64,000 bases of DNA from Balanoglossus misakiensis (Eukaryota; Hemichordata): assembly GCA_040954595.2 (NCBI GenBank), contig CM082580.2:11718001-11782000 (forward strand), read 5' to 3'. The translations under genes were made by a program, and so were the position numbers. Below the pieces are notes generated by a model, which saw nothing but the letters and a program-made list of their open reading frames with translations, was not told where the DNA came from and made no database searches. Shown one piece after another: positions 11,508 through 24,800 of this stretch. Position 1 is the first letter of the stretch; each line of letters opens with the position of its first letter.

Positions 11508-14120
11508 ATGCAAACGAGCATTGGCGAGCCTGATTTCAAGAATGGTGACGAGATAAGTATGTTTTGCATCGGTAAAGTTTTCCCCCGTGCACTTGTGTAT
11601 TTGTCTGTGCGTTTCTCTCTCCCCGTCTCCCCCTGTATGATCTCTCATAACAATAGTCTTTCAAGAATTTTTGCGTCATTTCCGGAAACTTTCTTAATTA
11701 CGCGCGACACCTTCTCCAACATCATTTACTGTAATTTTGTTTATTTTTCGTTCATTTTTGTTCGGCATGTCTTAATTTCTCATTTATCCATCCGGTATTC
11801 AAGCAAATTCGAGATTTTAATTTTATGGGCTACGAAGTACTTTCTCCTCTAAATATTAACCTATCGGTAAATTGGCCATCGTCTTCGGTAAATGTATTCC
11901 ATGCTTGCAGCGTTTAGTATACCATTTAAATATTGTTGTTTTTTGTTCAAAATCTAACGGCCGATCGCAACAAAACGCCTTCGACTTCTAATATCTCTTT
12001 GTTCTCTCCGTTGTCGATATCGACTGTACCGTAACAGGTAACGAAACTGAAGCTACACATGGAGCGTTTCAGCCAGCGCCGGCTCTGTCGACCGGCGGCT
12101 TTGGGCGTTTCCACCGACCTCCTTCTAATCTTCTGCTGCCATCGTCATTCTCAGGTAATAGTACGTTTAACAAGAGGCTTTTCTTTGCGTAGTTGTTCCT
12201 TAAAATTAAACGGAGCGTATCCATAATTGAATCTGGCGTGGTATTTTATTGTTGCGTGAGTGAAGGTACACGCAGACACGGAAGCTAACAGTCTTCAGAT
12301 ATTATCGAAAACTAGTGATTTGAATATCGTTTGCTGAAAATTTCACTTTCATTAATATTTTTGTTAATTTGATGGATAAAGGCTGGTGACTCTCAGCGGA
12401 GGGCGGATCAACTTTCAGGCACAACACGTGTTCGTACGATTAGGTGTTGAATATGATACTTTTGACATTTCATTTTCATTATTACTTTTATCAATTGAAT
12501 TCTCTCTCTTGATTTGACGCGATGAAATTGCATTTCCCAAGGAAACATATCCAAGCTTTCTTGGTCTTTTATTTTCGAAATTTTAAATAGCGTAAAGTAA
12601 GCTAAAATGTTGAGTAAAAAATAAACCTTGTGGGGAATGTTGGACGAGTGATTTATTTATTTGCTATCGCGAGTAGCAGTATTGAAATCTTCATAATTTC
12701 TTGCAACCGCAAGTTTCGTTATATTGTGACACGGCAAATACTACTGCGTGGCGAGGATTAAACGAACCGGCTTACTGCTCTGCCAGTACTCCGTTCAGTC
12801 TCTTGACAATGTGTTTGTCGAACTTGTCTGAGGACAAATGTGTGCTTTTGACCGAATCAAAAATATAAATAATATTCTGCGTTTCTTAGCTAAGCCTTAC
12901 AAAGTCGACAGAAAGTTGAGGTTAATCACCGCACTATTTTCATCTCTTTCAGATTTTATGCCTTTCCAGCCGAACAATAAACGAAAACAGAGGCGCTACC
13001 GGACTACTTTTTCAAGCTACCAACTCTCACAGCTCGAAGAGGCTTTCCAGCGGTCCCACTACCCTGATGTATTCTGCCGCGAAGAGTTGGCATTGAGAAT
13101 CGATCTAACGGAGGCCCGGGTGCAGGTGGGTTAATTTTCGCTCTTGACGGACGAGAGCGTGTCTCCACGGCGCATTCATCTTCCGAGCGTCGACTGCTGA
13201 CGACGTTCTGCACTATGAATGCGTATTTTCAACCCCAACAAAGCTGTTGTTATTTGTGTGAATGTGTTGTTTCATTTCCATACTGTTAAACGCGTTATTG
13301 ATTTCTTGTTTTGGACGATCAACATTCTCTGCATATGAATCGGGCAATATTGAGCGGCACGGAAAGCCAATCATCACAAATCACAGCACCCACGTGACTG
13401 ACACCTGTTTGAAGATCCGCGAGTTGAAAGGACCTGACCAATCAAAAACTGCTTACTAATAGACGGCTGCACACTGCCCGAAATATCACTATTGAAAAGC
13501 ACAAATTACAATTTAAGCTGCATTTTTTCCACGGACTTTCTGTGTGCATTTCGTGTATTTGTCTAGGCCAATATCATGTATACAGTGGTATATATCAAGT
13601 ATATGTTTCATATTCTAGGTGTGGTTTCAGAATAGACGTGCCAAGTGGAGAAAACAAATTCGAGATTCTTCTCCGAAGTCTCTTCCAGACAGTGGTAGAG
13701 CAGGTGAGAAAAATTAGTATAATTTGTAATATGGCTGGGAAATTCAGATTTCAGAACATGCCAGATTTCATGCCAGTTTCAGAAAAAAATAGAAAAAAAA
13801 TATTTGCAAGTTGACAAAAATTGGGAGTTAAATTTGAATTTACAGACTGCGACGCGGAACACAATCAGCAATTAGAAAACACCAGCCAATCGAACGCCGC
13901 ACCATGCTCTGACGTCACCGTCACAGAAACCACGCAGTCGACTGGGCCACCTCTGCTCATGGAAGACGACCAACAAAACATGGCGGCGGCAGCGACCGTC
14001 TCCATGGCATCCTGTCAGTTCGCGCAGTCTCATCTTCACCTGGAAGACTTCAGAAATTCCAGCATCGCCCAATTACGAATGAAAGCAAAAGAGCATGTGG
14101 CCACTCTGGGAATGCATTAA
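11508..14120 (+). CDS. Paired-like homeodomain transcription factor with OAR domain, aristaless/Arx-related
   Basis: Sequence-specific transcription factor. Exons 11508-11556, 12038-12154, 12953-13125, 13619-13703 and 13846-14120 join in phase to 232 residues. The homeodomain is about residues 68-127. It opens with [11 protein letters not shown], as in aristaless/Arx, and carries SHYPDVF, LTEARVQ and [12 protein letters not shown]. Position 50 is Gln, so it is a Q50 paired-like protein, and no paired box is visible. An intron splits the homeodomain between positions 46 and 47, a site common in this class. The C-terminus (about 212-232) is an OAR motif, [14 protein letters not shown]. The middle is Ser/Thr/Gln-rich. 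Arx or Alx relatives are the best guess; orthology needs a tree. The first ATG downstream of the TATA box is used as start. Confidence 0.92.
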
Positions 14121-14549
14121 TGTTAACACCCAATTAAAATCCATGTTACATCATGAACTTATTCAAATTTGCGAGCAGCGTCGGCGGTCTCGCAAGACTG
14201 TTTTTCATTGATCAGGTCCGTGCCAATTCATTCCTCAAACAGGTGTATGAATGCTGCGACCTATAGGGATAGGTCTCTCAAGTCGTTGCACATTGCTCCT
14301 ATAGAGAGTTTATCCACTGAAACATTAATTTAAAGTCACCGTTTGTCCATTGGGGTTCTGACATTATCTATATATTGTAATTTCAAAATAATCATGTGCA
14401 CCATAACCTGCTTTTATGATCCTTTGTCCAAAATAATTCATATATATTACACGTTCGGTACATATTTTCACCTCCATTACAAAATAAGCTGGACAGATAA
14501 ACCATAGCTGACTGGAAAGTTTTCAGTAGAAAATTTATTTCAATACGTC

Positions 14550-14555
14550 AATAAA
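14550..14555 (+). terminator. Polyadenylation signal, homeobox gene
   Basis: AATAAA about 430 bp after the stop. An ATTAAA variant near 14131 is an alternative. Confidence 0.4.
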
Positions 14556-14882
14556 AGCTTCAGGAAAAGCAATTGCATTTCCACCGGTCTAAGTGGTTAG
14601 TATGATTGATGCATTTTGGTGACCGAAAATTTTCTTTCGTCTGTGGCATCTGCGTATCAGTATAAGGACTTAAAGTGAAACTTCGCTTTTCTAGCTATGG
14701 CGCCCGCAAGCGACGACGTGTCTGCCCATCCATTCAAACGATGCCGGTTTCAGAATAATTATTGCACCCAAATTGAAATCCATACATGTGAGGACTGATA
14801 CAATGAAAATACCATTAATGCCAATCGCGCTAAGATAATCCATTCTTAAGTTTCTTTAATTTTCTCGACAACTTTAGGCACT

Positions 14883-15081
14883 ATGAATAAAGTATTTGTG
14901 GAGGGGGTAAGATGGAGGGTCACATAGACTAAATGTGACGTCAAATACAACTTTTAATTTCTTTTAACAGAATAAATTCGAACCGATTCGTCTGAATGTT
15001 CCCCACATTAGTCCAAAGAATCCTGCAAAACAAATGAAAAGAAACCCCGTTGATTATTTGAAAGAAATCAGGAGGTTGCAG
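14883..15081 (+). other. Candidate orphan exon pair of unknown gene
   Basis: A 111-bp segment at 14971-15081 has a strong acceptor (CTTTTAACAG), a donor (GCAG then GTAGTAAG) and one open frame of exactly 37 codons, including NVPHISPKNPAK and NPVDYLKEIRRLQ. Such composition is unlike the noncoding surroundings. A mini-exon 14883-14906 (ATG, eight codons, then GTAAGA) joins it in phase, but the intron would be only 64 bp. No continuation was found with confidence and I do not recognise the protein. Confidence 0.3.
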
Positions 15082-15889
15082 GTAGTAAGTGGGTAGATTG
15101 TCGGAGGCTACATAAAAAAAGTTAATTTCATCATTTCACAAATCGCAGTGCTTTGCATCAATTACGCAAATTGACGGAGAGTAACAATCGTGAACGGAAA
15201 GACCAAGCCCGTATTGATTGTGTACAAACTGCGCAAGTACGTCATGTTTTTCTTTGATGTGTATTAAGGACCCCCAGGTGTCCGACAAGTGATCGGTGCG
15301 AGGCATTGTTGGCCGGAATATCTTGGCGCGCCCTCAACTTTGGTAGTTACATTTTCTGTGTGTTGAAAACACAAATGCTTGATAATACCAGTATATTGAA
15401 GACGTGAAGCGAGGTGCAAAAAGTTGCATCGTTAAAGTTGAATACATACATGCAAATGACAAATAACAAATCGAAAGTTCAATCGACACATTTGACCGGA
15501 CTTGACAAAAATAAACATAGGCTTTGTTACTAAGTTAACTTGAAAATATAAACACCAGAATCGAACGCTTGAGGAAATAAATTTAGATTTCCTTGTCAGT
15601 AGCGTGTCATTAATATCATTATGGTAATTATTGATAATTGGCTTCGCGTTATTTCGCTCCGTGAATTGCAGTCATTTCCGCCTGTAATGCGGCAGTGGTT
15701 CCTTTTGTGGTAGCGTTGTAGTGGTTGGGCGCAAGTGTAGAAAAACCCACGCATTTTGCGGATCGATCTTCTATAAAAACAGCGTTTTGCTTGCCATCAG
15801 AGAATCTATACTCAGGGTTTCGCCAAGAACCACCACACGTGCACCGTTCCTCACACTCTATAGCCGGGCTGCTGTATATCATAGGAGAC

Positions 15890-16326
15890 ATGGAGACTTC
15901 CAACGATCATGAATTCCAGCACTGTTACCAGTTGGACGGGATCTCGCGTGGAGGGGGAAGAGGACGTGGGCGAGGAAAGAGTGTCGGAACGAGAGGAGCG
16001 GGCCGCGGTAGCAACTGTTATCGAGGCCGAGGGGTAAGTTTGCTTCCCCCTTAAAAGTCCTATAGCAGGATGTATGCTGCATTACTAGGAAGTAAAACAA
16101 CTACCTTTGGCGACGTTGTCTGATGTTTATAGCATCCAGCCATTTTTTAAGTTTTTTACGAAACATTGACATATGCATATTTTCATGTTCCTTCTCTTTA
16201 CAGCGTGGCGGTTCGCGTAGTCCGATTCTAAGCTGCGCCTACGAGTTTCAGTATCCTCTGAGTGACGATGAGACAGAAGCGAGCGTGCAGAACTACTCCG
16301 GAAGGCCAAGGTATTCATGCCCTTGA
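15890..16326 (+). CDS. Arg-Gly-rich protein, N-terminal exons (unrecognised)
   Basis: The exon at 15890-16033 (48 codons, ATG at its start) ends at a good donor, GGG then GTAAGT. Its protein starts METSNDHEFQ and becomes RG-rich: GGGRGRGRGK, RGAGRG, RGRG. Such RGG tracts are typical of RNA-binding or arginine-methylated proteins. A second exon starts at 16204 after TTTACAG and adds RGGSRSP and YPLSDDETEAS. It either stops at TGA 16324-16326 or leaves at the donor at 16311. The first exon also joins in phase, RGRG to RGRG, with the exon at 37409, which would make the satellite array intronic. That link is inference. I do not recognise the family. Confidence 0.4.
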
Positions 16327-16347
16327 AATTTGAGAGAGGGGGAGGAG

Positions 16348-16410
<63 letters not shown>

Positions 16411-17624
16411 ATGTACATGTATGTGTATTGTAACAGAAATTATAACGATTGTGAAATTCATGTGTCATCTATCTGATACTTACTAGTATATCATTCTTCA
16501 TTCGTCTGCCAGTCAATGCTCCGAACCTGTTGCTTTGTGTATAAAATAAATATCTCTATTACTAACGAGAAACCGCATTATAGTTCATACCATTGGCAAC
16601 TTTTCCCGTTTCTGTCGATATTTAGGTTTCTTGGAATGGTGTAAGTCCAAAGCTGATGTCCCCGTACGAATGGCAGCGAAGTACATCTTGAACGACAACC
16701 ATCTTGTAAATTTGTTTAGAGTAGTCAAGTCGATTGTAGCGGAACTATAGACACGTGGCTTTTGGTGAACATAACATAACAAAACAAAATTAATAATCCC
16801 ATGTGGATGACAAATGTGTTCATAAATCATAAATAGCCGCAATTAAAAAGTAATGTGTGTTAACGTAATGCGAACCTCAAAAATAAAAACCTTCCAGATT
16901 TTATCATCATTTGCGCTGACAACATCACCTTTTCTTGTCAACCCCGGGATAGAAGAGAAAAATGTATCTCAGTTTTTCAAAATGAATATTAAGGTTTACT
17001 CTGTTAAATATTTGTATTGATCTATTGTTGAATTTGATGTGTGTCCCTCGAAAAAAGGTAAATTGTGTACTGTTTGTTTAATTTCTTTGCAACATCATGA
17101 TAGCATTTAAACTCCATTTTTTTAGTTTTGTGATTTTTTGTCAGAACTTTACACTGCAATATTAATCGGATAAAGGTGTTGAAGATATCTGTACTCCTGA
17201 AAAGAAAGACTGTATTAATTCGATTAATTTTGAGATCTTGAAAGTGTATTTCTTTGAAATTGAAATGTGATTTTTGTAATCCATTTTGTGACCATACACT
17301 AAATTTTGGAAACCAAAATGTCCAGTGATGTGTTCTGCCTGAAAGCAGCGGCCAGACATGTTCGCAAAAATCATCTTTCAGTAAAAACAAAGATTTCAGC
17401 TACTGTATAATCAACTCTAGTCATGTAAACATTTCATCGAGGGCAATCTGGATTTGTTGTTCCTAAGTATCGACAGCACTTTTTCTGGGTTAATTCAAAA
17501 CACGTACGTCAACAATGATCAACCACTATAATGTTACTTATGAGGTATTTCAGTAAAATGTAGTGATTTTAAACTGTATATCGTATAAAGAACAAGCATC
17601 TGCAAAAGTATACTCGTGTTTTTG
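16327..17624. other. AT-rich spacer before the satellite
   Basis: Contains the GA microsatellite. The remaining open frames on either strand look like AT-rich chance frames without splice support. Confidence 0.5.
16351..16408. repeat. (GA)n microsatellite
   Basis: About 29 uninterrupted GA units just after the second RG-rich exon. Confidence 0.95.
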
Positions 17625-18880
17625 TGTTTTTTTCGTCATTTTTCATGGGTTATAGCTCAAAAATGACAAGTACTCGACTTTCGGAATTTTTGTGATTTTG
17701 TCACTTTTGGACGTTTTTCATGGGTTATAGCTCATGAAAAGTGTCAAAAATGACAAGTTCTCGACTTTCGGAATTTTTGTGATTTTGTCACTTCTGGACG
17801 TTTTTCATGGGTTATAGCTCATGAAAAGTGTCAAAAATGACAAGTTCTCGACTTTCGGAATTTTTGTGATTTTGTCACTTCTGGACGTTTTTCATGGGTT
17901 ATAGCTCATGAAAAGTGTTAAAAATGACAAGTTCTCGACTTTCGGAATTTTTGTGATTTTGTCACTTCTGGACGTTTTTCATGGGTTATAGCTCATGAAA
18001 AGTGCCAAAATGACAAGTTCTCGACTTTCGGAATTTTGGTGATTTTGTCACTTCTGGACGTTTTTCATGGGTTATAGCTCATGAAATTGTCAAAAATGAC
18101 AAGTTCTCGACTTTCGGTATTTTTGTGATTTTGTCACTTCTGGACGTTTTTCATGGGTTATAGCTCATGAAAAGTGTCAAAAATGACAAGTTCTCGACTT
18201 TCGGAATTTTTGTGATTTTGTCACTTCTGGACGTTTTTCATGGGTTATAGCTCATGAAAAGTGTTAAAAATGACAAGTTCTCGACTTTCGGAATTTTTGT
18301 GATTTTGTCACTTCTGGACGTTTTTCATGGGTTATAGCTCATGAAAAGTGCCAAAATGACAAGTTCTCGACTTTCGGAATTTTGGTGATTTTGTCACTTC
18401 TGGACGTTTTTCATGGGTTATAGCTCATGAAATTGTCAAAAATGACAAGTTCTCGACTTTCGGAATTTTGGTGATTTTGTCACTTCTGGACGTTTTTCAT
18501 GGGTTATAGCTCATGAAATTGTCAAAAATGACAAGTTCTCGAATTTCGGAATTTTTGTGATTTTGTCACTTCTGGACGTTTTTCATGGGTTATAGCTCAT
18601 GAAATTGTCAAAAATGACAAGTTCTCGACTTTCGGAAATTTGGTGATTTTATCACTTCTAGGTGTTTTTCATGGGTTATAGCTCATGAAAATGTCAAAAA
18701 TGACAAGTTCTCGACTTTCGGAATTTTGGTGATTTTGTCACTTCTGCGCGTTTTTCATGGGTTATAGATCATGAAAAGTGTCAAAAATGACAAGTTCTCG
18801 ACTTTCGGAATTTTTGTGTGTTGTCACTTCTGGAGGTTTTTCATGGGTTATAGCTCATGAAAATCATCAAAAAATGACAA
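17625..18880. repeat. Satellite, outer family, left flank (about 14 copies of 85-87 bp)
   Basis: Unit contains CATGGGTTATAGCTCATGAA, then GTCAAAAATGACAAGTTCTC, GACTTTCGGAATTTTTGTGA and TTTTGTCACTTCTGGACG. Copies differ by point changes and short length variants such as GAAAAGTGTC against GAAATTGTC. The family is related to the core monomer through GGGTTATAGCTCA and ATGACAA. The first copy is truncated. Confidence 0.95.
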
Positions 18881-21800
18881 ATTTTCGACTTTGCCAAATC
18901 TGAAAATTTCGTCGATTTTTGAAAAAATCATGGGTTATAGCTCATGAAAATCATCAAAGAATGACAATTTTTCGACTTTGCGGAAAATCAAAATTTGGCC
19001 GATTTTTGAAAAAAACCATGGGTTATAGCTCAGGAAATCATCAAAAAATGACAATTTTTCGACTTTGCGGAAAATCAAAATTTGGCCGATTTTTGAAAAA
19101 AACCATGGGTTATAGCTCAGGAAATCATCAAAAAATGACAATTTTTCGACTTTGCGGAAAATCAAAATTTGGCCGATTTTTGAAAAAAACCATGGGTTAT
19201 AGCTCAGGAAATCATCAAAAAATGACAATTTTTCGACTTTGCGGAAAATCAAAATTTGGCCGATTTTTGAAAAAAAACATGGGTTACAGCTCAGGAAATC
19301 ATCAGAAAATGACAATTTTTCGACTTTGCGGAAAATCAAAATTTGGCCGATTTTTGAAAAAAACCATGGGTTATAGCTCAGGAAATCATCAGAAAATGAC
19401 AATTTTTCGACTTTGCGGAAAATCAAAATTTGGCCGATTTTTGAAAAAAACCATGGGTTATAGCTCAGGAAATCATCAAAAAATGACAATTTTTCGACTT
19501 TGCGGAAAATCAAAATTTGGCCGATTTTTGAAAAAAACCATGGGTTATAGCTCAGGAAATCATCAAAAAATGACAATTTTTCGACTTTGCGGAAAATCAA
19601 AATTTGGCCGATTTTTGAAAAAAACATGGGTTATAGCTCAGGAAATCATCAAAAAATGACAATTTTTCGACTTTGCGGAAAATCAAAATTTGGCCAATTT
19701 TTGTAAAAAAACATGGGTTATAGCTCAGGAAATCATCAAAAAATGACAATTTTTCGACTTTGCGGAAAATCAAAATTTGGCCAATTTTTGAAAAAAACCA
19801 TGGGTTATAGCTCAGGAAATCATCAAAAAATGACAATTTTTCGACTTTGCGGAAAATCAAAATTTGGCCGATTTTTGAAAAAAACCATGGGTTATAGCTC
19901 AGGAAATCATCAAAAAATGACAATTTTTCGACTTTGCGGAAAATCAAAATTTGGCCGATTTTTGAAAAAAACCATGGGTTATAGCTCAGGAAATCATCAA
20001 AAAATGACAATTTTTCGACTTTGCGGAAAATCAAAATTTGGCCGATTTTTGAAAAAAACCATGGGTTATAGCTCAGGAAATCATCAAAAAATGACAATTT
20101 TTCGACTTTGCGGAAAATCAAAATTTGGCCGATTTTTGAAAAAAACCATGGGTTATAGCTCAGGAAATCATCAAAAAATGACAATTTTTCGACTTTGCGG
20201 AAAATCAAAATTTGGCCGATTTTTTGAAAAAAACCATGGGTTATAGCTCAGGAAATCATCAAAAAATGACAATTTTTCGACTTTGCGGAAAATCAAAATT
20301 TGGCCGATTTTTGAAAAAAACCATGGGTTATAGCTCAGGAAATCATCAAAAAATGACAATTTTTCGACTTTGCGGAAAATCAAAATTTGGCCGATTTTTG
20401 AAAAAAAACCATGGGTTATAGCTCAGGAAATCATCAAAAAATGACAATTTTTCGACTTTGCGGAAAATCAAAATTTGGCCGATTTTTGAAAAAAACCATG
20501 GGTTATAGCTCAGGAAATCATCAAAAAATGACAATTTTTCGACTTTGCGGAAAATCAAAATTTGGCCGATTTTTGAAAAAAACCATGGGTTATAGCTCAG
20601 GAAATCATCAAAAAATGACAATTTTTCGACTTTGCGGAAAATCAAAATTTGGCCGATTTTTGAAAAAAACCATGGGTTATAGCTCAGGAAATCATCAAAA
20701 AATGACAATTTTTCGACTTTGCGGAAAATCAAAATTTGGCCGATTTTTGAAAAAAACCATGGGTTATAGCTCAGGAAATCATCAAAAAATGACAATTTTT
20801 CGACTTTGCGGAAAATCAAAATTTGGCCGATTTTTGAAAAAAACCATGGTTTATAGCTCAGGAAATCATCAAAAAATGACAATTTTTCGACTTTGCGGAA
20901 AATCAAAATTTGGCCGATTTTTGAAAAAAACCATGGGTTATAGCTCAGGAAATCATCAAAAAATGACAATTTTTCGACTTTGCGGAAAATCAAAATTTGG
21001 CCGATTTTTGAAAAAAACCATGGGTTATAGCTCAGGAAATCATAAAAAAATGACAATTTTTCGACTCTGCGGAAAATCAAAATTTGGCCAATTTTTGAAA
21101 AAAACCATGGGTTATAGCTCAGGAAATCATCAAAAAATGACAATTTTTCGACTTTGCGGAAAATCAAAATTTGGCCGATTTTTGAAAAAAACCATGGGTT
21201 ATTATAGCTCAGGAAATCATCAAAAAATGACAATTTTTCGACTTTGCGGAAAATCAAAATTTGGCCGATTTTTGAAAAAAACCATGGGTTATAGCTCAGG
21301 AAATCATCAAAAAATGACAATTTTTCGACTTTGCGGAAAATCAAAATTTGGCCGATTTTTGAAAATAACCATGGGTTATAGCTCAGGAAATCATCAAAAA
21401 ATGACAATTTTTCGACTTAGCGGAAAATCAAAATTTGGCCGATTTTTGAAAAAAACCATGGGTTATAGCTCAGGAAATCATCAAAAAATGACAATTTTTC
21501 GACTTTGCGGAAAATCAAAATTTGGCCGATTTTTGAAAAAAACCATGGGTTATAGCTCAGGAAATCATCAAAAAATGACAATTTTTCGACTTTGCGGAAA
21601 ATCAAAATTTGGCCGATTTTTGAAAAAAACCATGGGTTATAGCTCAGGAAATCATCAAAAAATGACAATTTTTCGACTTTGCGGAAAATCAAAATTTGGC
21701 CGATTTTTGAAAAAAACCATGGGTTATAGCTCAGGAAATCATCAAAAAATGACAATTTTTCGACTTTGCGGAAAATCAAAATTTGGCCGATTTTTTGAAA

Positions 21801-24800
21801 AAAACCATGGGTTATAGCTCAGGAAATCATCAAAAAATGACAATTTTTCGACTTTGCGGAAAATCAAAATTTGGCCGATTTTTGAAAAAAACCATGGGTT
21901 ATAGCTCAGGAAATCATCAAAAAATGACAATTTTTCGACTTTGCGGAAAATCAAAATTTGGCCGATTTTTGAAAAAAACCATGGGTTATAGCTCAGGAAA
22001 TCATCAAAAAATGACAATTTTTCGACTTTGCGGAAAATCAAAATTTGGCCGATTTTTGAAAAAAACCATGGGTTATAGCTCAGGAAATCATCAAAAAATG
22101 ACAATTTTTCGACTTTGCGGAAAATCAAAATTTGGCCGATTTTTGAAAAAAACCATGGGTTATAGCTCAGGAAATCATCAAAAAATGACAATTTTTCGAC
22201 TTTGCGGAAAATCAAAATTTGGCCGATTTTTTGAAAAAAACCATGGGTTATAGCTCAGGAAATCATCAAAAAATGACAATTTTTCGACTTTGCGGAAAAT
22301 CAAAATTTGGCCGATTTTTGAAAAAAACCATGGGTTATAGCTCAGGAAATCATCAAAAAATGACAATTTTTCGACTTTGCGGAAAATCAAAATTTGGCCG
22401 ATTTTTGAAAAAAACCATGGGTTATAGCTCAGGAAATCATCAAATAATGACAATTTTTCGACTTTGCGGAAAATCAAAATTTGGCCGATTTTTGAAAAAA
22501 ACCATGGGTTATAGCTCAGGAAATCATAAAAAAATGACAATTTTTCGACTTTGCGGAAAATCAAAATTTGGCCAATTTTTGAAAAAAACCATGGGTTATA
22601 GCTCAGGAAATCATCAAAAAATGACAATTTTTCGACTTTGCGGAAAATCAAAATTTGGCCGATTTTTGAAAAAAACCATGGGTTATAGCTCAGGAAATCA
22701 TCAAAAAATGACAATTTTTCGACTTTGCGGAAAATCAAAATTTGGCCGATTTTTGAAAAAAACCATGGGTTATAGCTCAGGAAATCATCAAAAAATGACA
22801 ATTTTTCGACTTTGCGGAAAATCAAAATTTGGCCGATTTTTGAAAAAAACCATGGGTTATAGCTCAGGAAATCATCAAAAAATGACAATTTTTCGACTTT
22901 GCGGAAAATCAAAATTTGGCCGATTTTTGAAAAAAACCATGGGTTATAGCTCAGGAAATCATCAAAAAATGACAATTTTTCGACTTTGCGGAAAATCAAA
23001 ATTTGGCCGATTTTTGAAAAAAACCATGGGTTATAGCTCAGGAAATCATCAAAAAATGACAATTTTTCGACTTTGCGGAAAATCAAAATTTGGCCGATTT
23101 TTGAAAAAAACCATGGGTTATAGCTCAGGAAATCATCAAAAAATGACAATTTTTCGACTTTGCGGAAAATCAAAATTTGGCCGATTTTTGAAAAAAACCA
23201 TGGGTTATAGCTCAGGAAATCATCAAAAAATTACAATTTTTCGACTTTGCGGAAAATCAAAATTTGGCCGATTTTTGAAAAAAACCATGGGTTATAGCTC
23301 AGGAAATCATCAAAAAATGACAATTTTTCGACTTTGCGGAAAATCAAAATTTGGCCGATTTTTGAAAAAAACCATGGGTTATAGCTCAGGAAATCATCAA
23401 AAAATGACAATTTTTCGACTTTGCGGAAAATCAAAATTTGGCCGATTTTTGAAAAAAACCATGGGTTATAGCTCAGGAAATCATCAAAAAATGACAATTT
23501 TTCGACTTTGCGGAAAATCAAAATTTGGCCGATTTTTGAAAAAAAACATGGGTTATAGCTCAGGAAATCATCAAAAAATTAAAATTTTTCGACTTTGCGG
23601 AAAATCAAAATTTGGCCGATTTTTGAAAAAAACCATGGGTTATAGCTCAGGAAATCATCAAAAAATGACAATTTTTCGACTTTGCGGAAAATCAAAATTT
23701 GGCCGATTTTTGAAAAAAACCATGGGTTACAGCTCAGGAAATCATCAAAAAATGACAATTTTTCGACTTTGCGGAAAATCAAAATTTGGCCGATTTTTGA
23801 AAAAAAACATGGGTTACAGCTCAGGAAATCATCAAAAAATGACAATTTTTCGACTTTGCGGAAAATCAAAATTTGGCCGATTTTTGAAAAAAACCATGGG
23901 TTATAGCTCAGGAAATCATCAAAAAATGACAATTTTTCGACTTTGCGGAAAATCAAAATTTGGCCGATTTTTGAAAAAAACCATGGGTTATAGCTCAGGA
24001 AATCATCAAAAAATGACAATTTTTCGACTTTGCGGAAAATCAAAATTTGGCCGATTTTTGAAAAAAACCATGGGTTATAGCTCAGGAAATCATCAAAAAA
24101 TGACAATTTTTCGACTTTGCGGAAAATCAAAATTTGGCCGATTTTTGAAAAAAACCATGGGTTATAGCTCAGGAAATCATCAAAAAATGACAATTTTTCG
24201 ACTTTGCGGAAAATCAAAATTTGGCCGATTTTTGAAAAAAACCATGGGTTATAGCTCAGGAAATCATCAAAAAATGACAATTTTTCGACTTTGCGGAAAA
24301 TCAAAATTTGGCCGATTTTTGAAAAAAACCATGGGTTATAGCTCAGGAAATCATCAAAAAATGACAATTTTTCGACTTTGCGGAAAATCAAAATTTGGCC
24401 GATTTTTGAAAAAAACCATGGGTTATAGCTCAGGAAATCATCAAAAAATGACAATTTTTCGACTTTGCGGAAAATCAAAATTTGGCCAATTTTTGAAAAA
24501 AAACATGGGTTATAGCTCAGGAAATCATCAAAAAATGACAATTTTTCGACTTTGCGGAAAATCAAAATTTGGCCGATTTTTGAAAAAAACCATGGGTTAT
24601 AGCTCAGGAAATCATCAAAAAATGACAATTTTTCGACTTTGCGGAAAATCAAAATTTGGCCGATTTTTGAAAAAAACCATGGGTTATAGCTCAGGAAATC
24701 ATCAAAAAATGACAATTTTTCGACTTTGCGGAAAATCAAAATTTGGCCGATTTTTGAAAAAAACCATGGGTTATAGCTCAGGAAATCATCAAAAAATGAC

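Larger units (their letters stand above)
14121..15889. other. 3' UTR and spacer after the homeobox gene
   Basis: Apart from the exon-like segment near 14.97 kb and polyadenylation hexamers, I see no gene in this stretch. Confidence 0.45.

Noticed and set aside
14697-14795. Short ORF from ATG near 14697 with donor GTGAGG
   Set aside because: Joining it to the 14971 exon creates an immediate stop, so it is not the missing first exon.
17022-17390. 122-codon minus-strand ORF before the satellite
   Set aside because: AT-rich chance frame rich in Phe, Lys and Ile, with no motif or splice context.
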